The notes beneath the pieces are model-generated. The model did not search any database. It was not told where the DNA came from and saw nothing but the letters and a program-made list of their open reading frames with translations. A stretch of 64,000 nt of DNA from Arcicella aurantiaca. Lineage in GTDB: Bacteria > Bacteroidota > Bacteroidia > Cytophagales > Spirosomataceae. The DNA lies in the NCBI RefSeq assembly GCF_003148625.1, contig NZ_QGGO01000028.1, forward strand, positions 1 to 64,000, in the 5' to 3' direction. Of this stretch, positions 53,188-60,428 are shown in pieces. Numbering within the stretch: the stretch's first letter is position 1; the number at the start of each line of letters is the position of its first letter. The position numbers were made by a program, and so were the translations under genes.

Positions 53188-54549
53188 TTAAACTGTTTGC
53201 GAAAATAATTTCCCTACAATTTGCTCTCTCAACATTCTTTTATCAAAAGCCATACAAATATTCCTAATAAATGGCTTCCCTCCTTCGTGAACAATTAACG
53301 ATGTTTCATCAAAACTTAAAAGTTCGTCCTGCCTAAAACCTTCCAATTTCTCCGATAAATCAAGTCTCTCTTCTTCAGTAAAATCTTCAGTTTTCCAAGT
53401 AGTTTTAAATTGACACATAATATCTAAAATTTGCTGACGAACAATCAAATCTTCATCAGTCAAAATATGTCCTTTTAATAAAGGCAAAGTATTATTTTCC
53501 AGCATCTCCAAATATTCGTCAATATCTTTTACATTTTGAGAAAAACCAGACCAAGAATCACTAATTGAGGACACTCCCAAACCTAATAAAACTTTGGTTT
53601 GCGTAGTAGTATAACCCATAAAATTCCGATTAAGTGTTTGCTTCTCCATCGCTTTAAACATTGAATCATGCTTTAACGCAAAATGGTCCATTCCAATTTC
53701 TGCATATCCATTTTGCTCAAATAAATCTCTACCAATTTCGTACAATTCACGTTTTAACTCTGCTGAAGGTAAATCAACATCTTTAAAACCACGTTGCCCG
53801 TTTCCTTTCAACCAAGGCACATGAGCATAAGAATAAAATGCCAAGCGGTCGGGTCTCAAAGCCAAGGTTTTATGAATTGTATCAATCATGGATGCAGTTG
53901 TTTGAAAAGGCAAACCAAAAACTAAATCATGGCTAACCGATTCATAACCAATCTGTTTACACCATTCTGTTACTCGTTTTACGCTTTCAAGAGATTGTAT
54001 TCTATGGATTGCTTTTTGCACAATTGGGTCATAATCTTGAACGCCAAAACTAACTCGTCTAAAGCCCAAATCATATAAAGTTTGTAGATGCTCAAAAGTA
54101 GTATTGGCAGGATGTCCCTCAAAACTGAATTCTATTTCATCATGTAAAGTTGAATAGTTTAGAATACCCTCAATAAGCATTTTAAGCATTTCTGGCTTGA
54201 AAAAACTGGGAGTTCCTCCGCCCAAATGAATTTCTGCAATTCGGGGTTTTTCAGTAAAATGATTTAGATACAATTGCCATTCTTTCAAAACCGCTTGGAT
54301 GTAAGGCTTCTCAACTTCATGGTTTTTAGTGATGCGTTTATTGCAACCACAAAATGTACAAAGACTTTCGCAATAAGGTAAATGTATGTACAAACTTATT
54401 CCTGTTGATTGATTACTTGCTTGAAAAGTAGCATTTAAAGACGACAACCATGACATTTCACTGTATGTGTCTGATTGCCAATACGGTACCGTTGGGTAGC
54501 TTGTATAGCGTGGACCTGCCACGTTATATTTTGAAATGAGTGAATTCAT
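53188..54549 (-). CDS. hemN: Oxygen-independent coproporphyrinogen III oxidase
   Basis: 453-residue radical-SAM enzyme. The cluster motif is YCESLCTFCGC (C60, C64, C67), with LYIHLPYC before it and the GGGTPSFF block (IHLGGGTPSFFKPE) after it. The N-terminal KYNVAGPRYTSYPT and C-terminal extension identify true HemN rather than HemW. It converts coproporphyrinogen III to protoporphyrinogen IX without O2. It is preceded by a -7 motif and an FNR-like box, consistent with induction at low oxygen. Confidence 0.95.
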   Translation of the reverse strand: MNSLISKYNVAGPRYTSYPTVPYWQSDTYSEMSWLSSLNATFQASNQSTGISLYIHLPYCESLCTFCGCNKRITKNHEVEKPYIQAVLKEWQLYLNHFTEKPRIAEIHLGGGTPSFFKPEMLKMLIEGILNYSTLHDEIEFSFEGHPANTTFEHLQTLYDLGFRRVSFGVQDYDPIVQKAIHRIQSLESVKRVTEWCKQIGYESVSHDLVFGLPFQTTASMIDTIHKTLALRPDRLAFYSYAHVPWLKGNGQRGFKDVDLPSAELKRELYEIGRDLFEQNGYAEIGMDHFALKHDSMFKAMEKQTLNRNFMGYTTTQTKVLLGLGVSSISDSWSGFSQNVKDIDEYLEMLENNTLPLLKGHILTDEDLIVRQQILDIMCQFKTTWKTEDFTEEERLDLSEKLEGFRQDELLSFDETSLIVHEGGKPFIRNICMAFDKRMLREQIVGKLFSQTV

Positions 54550-54571
54550 ATTTTGGGGATGTATTTATACC

Positions 54572-54614
54572 CAAATTTAAGTCCATAGCTATTGGAGAAT
54601 GATGATTTTTATCA
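54572..54614 (-). promoter_or_regulatory. hemN promoter with FNR/CRP-like box
   Basis: Minus-strand TAAATTTG (-7 motif, 54572-54579) about 19 bases before the leader end. Upstream, TGAT-AAAA-ATCA (54603-54614) matches the FNR core TTGATnnnnATCAA at 8 of 10 positions in the extended form. Its centre is 40-42 bases above the predicted start, the classic activator spacing. Confidence 0.5.
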
Positions 54615-54647
54615 GTAATAAATCTGACAATTGGGGCAAAAAAAGAA

Positions 54648-54671
54648 GCTTCCCATTGGGAAGCCCTTTTT
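54648..54671. terminator. Terminator hairpin with no adjacent gene end
   Basis: GCTTCCC-ATT-GGGAAGC (54648-54664) with CCTTTTT on the + strand and TTCTTTTTTT on the minus strand. It sits between the divergent hemN and LysM genes. It may insulate the hemN promoter or end an unseen small RNA. Confidence 0.6.
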
Positions 54672-55038
54672 CTATAATCCTTACTTTGTTTATTTTTATT
54701 TGAGGAAGTCCTCAATTATTTCTCTTTGAAATATAGAATCTAAGTGTTTAAAATTTAATTATTCTTCTTTGTGAATTTTACAAATAAAGACACCAAATCA
54801 TAGAATACACTGATATTCAAGCACATAAGATTACGAATGTTATTTTATAGTGACAAACAAAATTTAACTTTTTTCAGAAAAAAAAATACTCCTTTGTGTA
54901 AATTTGATAATTCTGATTTTTTTCGATTTTTTTCGGGATAAAAAAAAATTAATTTTACCCTCATCTTTACCAATAAAAAATAGTCTCTATTTAATTTTCA
55001 AATCCTTTTTTCATCTTGTCAAACAAAAAAATAATTAA

Positions 55039-56136
55039 ATGACACATACCGTCCAAGCCAAAGAAACCTTATTTAGCATTGCCAAAAAATATAGCACTAA
55101 TGTTGACCAACTGATAAAGATAAATGGATTAAAATCGAATAATTTATTCATTGGTCAAGTTATAAAGATTGACTTTCCAACGCCTGTTGCTCCAACTCCA
55201 ACACCTCCTGCTGCTAATATTTCAGTTTTTGCCCAAAGGAATGTCTTTCAAGTAAAAAAAGAAAATAAAGGAAGTTTTAATAATTATGTTTTGACGTTCC
55301 CAACTCCCAATGGAACAGTTTCAACAGGAATTATGAGAGATAATTATCCTTCAACCAACTTGGCAAATCCCAAAGGAGTTAGTTACATTGGGCAGTCACT
55401 TTTCCAGACAAATACACCTTTATTTTCTGATTTGTGCCAACAGCCATTTTACATAGATTTACTACATTACATTGCTAAAAATGAAGGATGTTTTGACGCC
55501 ATAAATAGTTATGACAAGGCAATTTTTTCATTTGGTTTCATTCAATTTACAGGAGGTTTAGCAAGTGGGTCGATGTTGACAAGGGTTTTACAAAGATTTA
55601 AAACCAAAGATGAATATGCCTTTAACGATTGCTTCGGAAAATATGGCATGAATATCCAAAATTATAAAACTCCTTTATTTCAAGTTGAAACCACGACTGG
55701 CATTAAAGAAGGCGATGCGGCATATTTAGAAGTTGCCAATAATTTACCGCTCACAACGGCATTTATAGCCAGCGGTTTCAGACGAAGTATGATTCGTTCA
55801 CAAGTAGAAATCGCTTTGGAAGAATATGTTTTAAAAGCCCTATCTCCTACCCAAATGATTGTAATTAATGGCGTAAATATTGCTCTAAATCAAATTCTCC
55901 GTACACAAGGAGGCTTTGCATTAAGGGTCGATTTATGTGTTAATAGAGGTTTAGGAGGCTCATTAATTGTATTGAAAAAAGCTATTGAACAAGTTGTTGC
56001 GGAATCAGGAGTTACCGATTTATCCAGAATTAACGAAAAAAGAGTTGTAGAAATTGTTGCTCAAAACGACGTTGAGGCATGGAAAAAACAAAGAGTGCTA
56101 AAAATTATAGACAGCGGATTTAGTTTTCTGAAATAA
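55039..56136 (+). CDS. LysM protein with lysozyme-like C-terminal domain
   Basis: 365 residues. A single LysM domain opens the protein at residue 2 (HTVQAKETLFSIAKKYSTNVDQLIKINGL), followed by a proline-rich linker (PTPVAPTPTPPAA). The remainder has HYIAKNEGCFDAINSYDKA and SFGFIQFTGG, which resemble the catalytic E and the G-x-x-Q-F region of lysozyme/transglycosylase-like domains. There is no signal peptide, which is unusual for a cell-wall-directed protein. A lipid- or phage-tail-type delivery, or intracellular storage, would be needed. The next gene starts 30 bases downstream. Confidence 0.7.
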   Translation: MTHTVQAKETLFSIAKKYSTNVDQLIKINGLKSNNLFIGQVIKIDFPTPVAPTPTPPAANISVFAQRNVFQVKKENKGSFNNYVLTFPTPNGTVSTGIMRDNYPSTNLANPKGVSYIGQSLFQTNTPLFSDLCQQPFYIDLLHYIAKNEGCFDAINSYDKAIFSFGFIQFTGGLASGSMLTRVLQRFKTKDEYAFNDCFGKYGMNIQNYKTPLFQVETTTGIKEGDAAYLEVANNLPLTTAFIASGFRRSMIRSQVEIALEEYVLKALSPTQMIVINGVNIALNQILRTQGGFALRVDLCVNRGLGGSLIVLKKAIEQVVAESGVTDLSRINEKRVVEIVAQNDVEAWKKQRVLKIIDSGFSFLK

Positions 56137-56166
56137 ATTTCAGTTTGACTACATCACCCACCACTA

Positions 56167-56793
56167 ATGAAAAAAAAGCTATTACCCGATTGGCGAAAAG
56201 TGAACGTCAATTCATACCACTATGCAAAACTCTATAAAGAAACTTATGAAAACGTTGGACTTTACCCCGTTTCAGAGGAATATATTTTTAATTGCCACTC
56301 AAATTTATTTTACTTCAAAGAGAAATTAGTAGGCGGTTTTATCATCAATGACGGAATAATGAATCCTTTACGATATTTTTCCATCATCAAAACCGATGAA
56401 GAAATTGATTTATTATTAGATATTGAAGACCTCGAAGAAGCCCATCTAATGGAAATTTCTTGTATTTTCTTAGATAAAAAAATAGCACCCGTTTACCGAG
56501 TGCTATTTTATGTTGATGTTTTATCTCAAACCTATAAATTTGCTCGTTTTTGGAATAAAAAAGGCATATTAGGCGGAAGTTTCGAAAAGAAAATTCAGTT
56601 AATGCAAATGAAATTAATGCCTCATATTATTCTAAAAACGGTCATTAATAAATCTCTAAAAATCACGGGGCATCCCAAAGGTCTGGTTATGCTTTATTAC
56701 TGCCCAACCAACGAATTTATTTTTCGGGCTATTTCCGTAATCATCCAATATTCTTTCCTAAAACTTTTCAAGAAAACGTCAAAATCTAATTGA
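56167..56793 (+). CDS. Unknown protein downstream of LysM gene, possibly acyltransferase-like
   Basis: 208 residues, basic, no signal peptide. The core KLVGGFIINDGIMNPLRYFSIIKT and LMEISCIFLDKK could be central strands of a GNAT/autoinducer-synthase-like fold, but no acetyl-CoA loop is convincing. The C-terminus is hydrophobic and basic (FRAISVIIQYSFLKLFKKTSK). It is probably cotranscribed with the LysM gene and overlaps the convergent regulator gene by 8 bases. Function unknown; an immunity role is one possibility. Confidence 0.6.
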   Translation: MKKKLLPDWRKVNVNSYHYAKLYKETYENVGLYPVSEEYIFNCHSNLFYFKEKLVGGFIINDGIMNPLRYFSIIKTDEEIDLLLDIEDLEEAHLMEISCIFLDKKIAPVYRVLFYVDVLSQTYKFARFWNKKGILGGSFEKKIQLMQMKLMPHIILKTVINKSLKITGHPKGLVMLYYCPTNEFIFRAISVIIQYSFLKLFKKTSKSN

Positions 56794-57613
56794 GAACTCC
56801 GCAACGCTTTAAAAAATGAGCCACTTCTTTGGCAGTGCTAAAAGTGTAATGCTCGCCAAAATAATCTTTTGCTTTATTGATTATTTCTTTATTATAAAAT
56901 TTAAGCGTTGAAGCAGTGACCTCTGTCACTTTCGCAAATTCATCTAAAGATTTATTCTCTGTATCGCTTGCGTAAGCTTGCAAAATAATCATTTCTTTAG
57001 GTGAAAATGGTGAGTTTTCCCAGATAAAAGCTCTGTTAATAAAAACGTTATATTTATCAACTAAATCAGGAGGAATATCCGTAAAACGTGGCTCAGGAGC
57101 TTCATTATTAAAACCCTTTTTTATCACCGTAAATTCTGACAAATACTGTAATAACTTTCCATCACTTGTAAATTGAAAAGGCGAAATAGTTCGCTTTACT
57201 AACATCAATTCTCCTTGCGAATTTTTGAAGGGAAGCTGAACAATAAATTTAGGTTTTAGGAACGCCAATAGTGTTTTTGCCTCGATATTAAACTCAAATA
57301 TTTTCCTCCACATCAACGACATCAATTGCAAAATTCCTGGGGAAGGAATGGCTTGTACGTACTGCATCATATCAAAAGTGTCGGAATGATAACCGATTTC
57401 CTCCAAGCCTTTTGCATAAACAATATTGAAATCAGATACATTAACGATAAAGAAAAACTGTTCATACCTTAATCCATTGGTAAGCTTCATTAATTCATCT
57501 TGTTGTTCTTTTTCACTGACTAAAAGGTCTTCACTCTGATTCTCTAAAAATTGTTTTTTGGTGAACTCTTTTAAACTTTTAAACTCTTCGAGTTGTGTTT
57601 TTTTTACTTTCAT
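56786..57613 (-). CDS. LuxR-type HTH regulator with PAS-like N-domain
   Basis: 275 residues. The N-terminal 170 residues look PAS-like (FFFIVNVSDFNIVYAKGLEEIGYHSDTF; LVKRTISPFQFTSDGKLLQYLSEFTVI). The C-terminus has a LuxR-like helix-turn-helix: FSPKEMIILQAYASDTENKSLDEFAKVTEVTASTLKFYNKEIINKAKDYFG. No receiver domain or kinase partner. It is divergent from the LytTR gene; a 9-bp palindrome lies 25 bases above its start and may be an operator. Confidence 0.75.
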   Translation of the reverse strand: MKVKKTQLEEFKSLKEFTKKQFLENQSEDLLVSEKEQQDELMKLTNGLRYEQFFFIVNVSDFNIVYAKGLEEIGYHSDTFDMMQYVQAIPSPGILQLMSLMWRKIFEFNIEAKTLLAFLKPKFIVQLPFKNSQGELMLVKRTISPFQFTSDGKLLQYLSEFTVIKKGFNNEAPEPRFTDIPPDLVDKYNVFINRAFIWENSPFSPKEMIILQAYASDTENKSLDEFAKVTEVTASTLKFYNKEIINKAKDYFGEHYTFSTAKEVAHFLKRCGVLN

Positions 57614-57637
57614 AGGTCAATTTTAACTATAAGATTT

Positions 57638-57660
57638 ATTACCTCTCTGATAGAGGTAAT
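57638..57660. promoter_or_regulatory. Palindrome ATTACCTCT-N5-AGAGGTAAT in the regulator intergenic region
   Basis: Perfect 9-bp inverted repeat with 5-base spacer between two divergent regulator genes. Candidate binding site for one of them; no supporting second copy seen. Confidence 0.4.
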
Positions 57661-57755
57661 TTTATGATTTTTAAAGTTACAAATTTGTGCATGATTAATC
57701 TCTAAAACGTATGAAATATTGCTGTTTTAGGAAACCAAACTAAACCCCAAAAACT

Positions 57756-58112
57756 ATGAATTCTTCAACCTTTCCAGTCGTCTTTGTGAAGAATAATCAG
57801 TTGTTACTTTATAAGGAAAAACTCAAAATTTCAATTTCAGAAATTATTCTTTTAGAAGCTCACAAAAATTATACGTGCTTATATATTTGTAATGGAAAAA
57901 GGCTTGTTGTTCCGAAAACACTTAAACTTTTTGAAGATTTATTGATAAACCACAAGTTTTATAGAATTCACAGAACGTTTTTAATTAACTACGCCCATTT
58001 GAAAAATTATAATGCAGATTTAGGGGAAGTTTATTTGACCCAAAATATAAAAGCAGTTGCCTCTCGAAGACGAAAATTAGACTTTGAGGTGCAGATAAAT
58101 TATTTATCGTAG
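57756..58112 (+). CDS. Stand-alone LytTR DNA-binding protein
   Basis: 118 residues that consist almost entirely of a LytTR domain: ISISEIILLEAHKNYTCLYICNGKRLVVPKTLKLFEDLL, then FYRIHRTFLINYAHLKNY and AVASRRRKLDFEVQ. There is no receiver domain, so phosphorylation control must be indirect or absent. It is divergent from the LuxR-like regulator. It could be the output for the orphan LytS kinase at 22606, but nothing links them except family. Confidence 0.88.
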   Translation: MNSSTFPVVFVKNNQLLLYKEKLKISISEIILLEAHKNYTCLYICNGKRLVVPKTLKLFEDLLINHKFYRIHRTFLINYAHLKNYNADLGEVYLTQNIKAVASRRRKLDFEVQINYLS

Positions 58113-58210
58113 TAATTCACGATGAATGCGATTCTTAGTAGGTGGTTTTCACATTTAATTAATTTCTACATTTAGATACACAAATTAATAGTTCATGGCA
58201 CATTAAAAAC

Positions 58211-58241
58211 AAAAAACGATGTCGTAAAGGCATCGTTTTTT
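58211..58241. terminator. Terminator between LytTR and nitrilase genes
   Basis: 11-bp perfect arms AAAAAACGATG (58211-58221) and complement (58231-58241), T-runs on both strands. Confidence 0.85.
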
Positions 58242-58244
58242 TTG

Positions 58245-59144
58245 TTATACTTTTATTCTTTTTACTTCAATTGCTTCTTCTAATTGTACGCTCACTTTTA
58301 GACTGTCTTTAAAATTAAAAACTTGTCCATCTTGTCTTACGTTTTCAATTAAATCAAAATCCAATTCTTGAATTAACCAACCTTCCGTTTGAGGATTTTG
58401 AATATTAACAATTCCTTCTTCTGGTAAGTTTTTATCAGGACTTGTATAAATAGCAGCATAACCGAAATTAATATCTACCGCAGGAGACCATTCTGCATTT
58501 TCAATGGTTTGCGAAACTGCCACATAACATTGATTTTCCAAAGCTCTTGCCCTTGCTCCTACGTGTACACGAGTTGCCCCTCTGATTGTTTCGGTACAAC
58601 TTGGTGCTAAAATTAAATTTGCTCCGTTGGCACAAAGTAACTGCGAACCAATTGGAAATTCTACATCATAACAAATCTGAATGCCAAAACTCCCCCATTT
58701 CGTCTCAAAAACTGACAAAACTTTGGGTGCTGAAGCAATTCCCCATTCTTCATTTTCAAAACGAGTCATGAAAAATTTGTCCTGATAACCGACCAAGCCA
58801 TTTTTTGAAAAGACAAAAACTCGATTATAGATTTTATCATCTTCCAAAACGGGAAAACTTGGAGCCACAATAATTACCTCAAATTGCTTTGCTAAATTGG
58901 AATAGGTTTCACAAAAAACATCTTTCAGGGAATCCATCTCCAAAACTTGTTTTCGCAAATCTTGCCTGATTTCTTCACTAAAAAGGCTTGTCAATTCCAT
59001 TGAACCATATTCAGGGAAAAGCAATAATTCAGCTTTTTGTTCAATTGCAGATTTCACCCAATTTTCGGTGTAAATTTTCCAATCTTCGATATCTTTATGA
59101 AAAGTAATTGGGTATTGAGCCGTAGCTATTTTTACTTTCATCAT
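58245..59144 (-). CDS. Carbon-nitrogen hydrolase (nitrilase superfamily)
   Basis: 299 residues from ATG 59144, with a second ATG at 59141. The catalytic triad is visible: Glu in LLLFPEYGSMEL, Lys in GYQDKFFMTRFE, Cys in GIQICYDVEFP. The start overlaps the stop of the GNAT gene (TAATG), so the two are translationally coupled. Fused or adjacent GNAT-nitrilase pairs are known in many bacteria. Amide substrate unknown. Confidence 0.92.
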   Translation of the reverse strand: MMKVKIATAQYPITFHKDIEDWKIYTENWVKSAIEQKAELLLFPEYGSMELTSLFSEEIRQDLRKQVLEMDSLKDVFCETYSNLAKQFEVIIVAPSFPVLEDDKIYNRVFVFSKNGLVGYQDKFFMTRFENEEWGIASAPKVLSVFETKWGSFGIQICYDVEFPIGSQLLCANGANLILAPSCTETIRGATRVHVGARARALENQCYVAVSQTIENAEWSPAVDINFGYAAIYTSPDKNLPEEGIVNIQNPQTEGWLIQELDFDLIENVRQDGQVFNFKDSLKVSVQLEEAIEVKRIKV

Positions 59145-59731
59145 TAAATATTTTTCACCCAATAAACCATTGGTTTTATCGTCGATTGGCTTTCATTAAT
59201 ATCCAACCAATCAAATTGGCTTTGTAAACTTTCATCTTTTTGATAACCTCTTTTCGTCCAAAAAATATCGTGTGGTTGATAATTTTCTGGTTTCATTGGG
59301 TGATTTTCGGGACGAACAACTGAACAAAAACACGTTTTTTCAAATGTTCCAAAACTTCGAGCATGATTTTCCCTTTCTTCAAAGAAACGATTTCCAATGC
59401 CCAAACCTCGATATTTAGACAATAAAATGCTTTCGCCAAAGTAAAAAATGCTTTCGATATTCATTTCTGCCTTGATAAATGGCTCTTGTACATCGGCAGT
59501 TTCATCTGATAACGGAATACACGTGGTAGCTCCTACCATTTTATCATCATCCCAAACACTAAATAAAAGTGCGTTTTCAGAATTAATATACGTTGAAAGA
59601 TATTCTTTTTCGTGAGCGACTGTTCCTTCGTACAAATAAGGATAATCTTTAAAAACAATAATCCGTAATTGGGCTAAATCTAAAATTACAGATTCAATTT
59701 CTTTGCCTTTAAAGGCTTTGTAAGTTAGCAT
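59144..59731 (-). CDS. GNAT-family acetyltransferase
   Basis: 195 residues. The acetyl-CoA loop is in ESILLSKYRGLGIGNRFFEERENHA, preceded by the strand ALLFSVWDDDKMVGATTCIPL. It is the middle gene of an NTF2/GNAT/nitrilase operon with a 7-base gap on one side and overlap on the other. Substrate unknown; likely acts on the same compound as the nitrilase. Confidence 0.88.
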   Translation of the reverse strand: MLTYKAFKGKEIESVILDLAQLRIIVFKDYPYLYEGTVAHEKEYLSTYINSENALLFSVWDDDKMVGATTCIPLSDETADVQEPFIKAEMNIESIFYFGESILLSKYRGLGIGNRFFEERENHARSFGTFEKTCFCSVVRPENHPMKPENYQPHDIFWTKRGYQKDESLQSQFDWLDINESQSTIKPMVYWVKNI

Positions 59732-59738
59732 TTTTGAT

Positions 59739-60143
59739 TTACGATTTAGAAACTAACTCAATCCAAAGTGGAAGGTTATAATAAGTTGTTACACGAGATA
59801 TTTTGCCATCGGTAATTCCTAAAAAAGAAGCCGCAGGAAGAATATATGTTTGATTATGAGCAGGAGGTAAATCTTCGTCAGCTTTTTTATAAATGCCATT
59901 TACGGTAAATTCTGCGGCAATTCTTTGGTCGGAAGGTTCGGTGAAGAATACCATATCGGTTAGATTTTCATCATAACACTCGTCCATTTTTTGCAAAAAC
60001 TTAGTAAAATTTTCTATTCCGATACGAACATCACCTTGGTTGCTTTCGTGACGAACTTCAGGGTGAAGCAATGAAAGCATTCCATTCCAGTTCTTTTCAT
60101 TAAAATATTGATAGTATTGTTGTACTAATTCTAAAGATGTCAT
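59739..60143 (-). CDS. NTF2-like (SnoaL/ketosteroid isomerase-related) protein
   Basis: 134 residues with the cone-like NTF2 fold pattern: LVQQYYQYFNEKNWNGMLSLLHPEVRHESNQGDVRIG, KFLQKMDECYDE and DGKISRVTTYYNLPLWIELV. First gene of the three-gene minus-strand operon. It could be an isomerase/hydrolase or only a binding protein. Confidence 0.85.
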   Translation of the reverse strand: MTSLELVQQYYQYFNEKNWNGMLSLLHPEVRHESNQGDVRIGIENFTKFLQKMDECYDENLTDMVFFTEPSDQRIAAEFTVNGIYKKADEDLPPAHNQTYILPAASFLGITDGKISRVTTYYNLPLWIELVSKS

Positions 60144-60195
60144 TTTATAATTTTTTAAAGGATTTAAAGTTTTATTAAAGATTTGGGGTATTTAA

Positions 60196-60307
60196 TACAC
60201 TGTTTAATAAGTTATTTCAACTTCCCGAAAGTTTTAAACTTTCGGGAAGTTCCCACAATCAAAGATTTTAGGATAAAAATTATTTAGAAAACTTATTAAA
60301 CAGTGTA
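60196..60307. mobile_element. MITE copy 2 (112 bp) with 5-bp target duplication
   Basis: Same ends as copy 1, TACACTGTTTAATAAGTT and exact inverse, with an internal near-perfect palindrome ACTTCCCGAAAGTTT...CGGGAAGT. Flanked by TTTAA at 60191-60195 and 60308-60312. Located between the NTF2 start and the PIG-L promoter. Confidence 0.88.
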
Positions 60308-60379
60308 TTTAACCACCAACAAAATTAATAAGAAATGACATTTCAAAATCATATTTTAATAAAATCAAACCACATTCAG

Positions 60380-60387
60380 TAGTTTTG
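60380..60387 (+). promoter_or_regulatory. -7 motif TAGTTTTG for the PIG-L gene
   Basis: TAnnTTTG match 42 bases before the chosen ATG at 60429; it overlaps the start of the longer open frame and so rules against it. Confidence 0.5.
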
Positions 60388-60428
60388 TGTTACTAAAACA
60401 TTACCATTTCAAACAGCCATTTAACAAG

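Larger units (their letters stand above)
54550..55038. other. Divergent intergenic region hemN / LysM protein
   Basis: About 490 bases. It holds the hemN control region, the orphan terminator, then 350 bases of very AT-rich DNA with a plus-strand TAAATTTG (54900-54907) that may be the LysM gene promoter. No gene is seen. Confidence 0.5.

Noticed and set aside
54524-54715. 63-codon minus-strand frame over the hemN promoter
   Set aside because: It overlaps the FNR-like box, the -7 motif and the orphan terminator, and has no family features.
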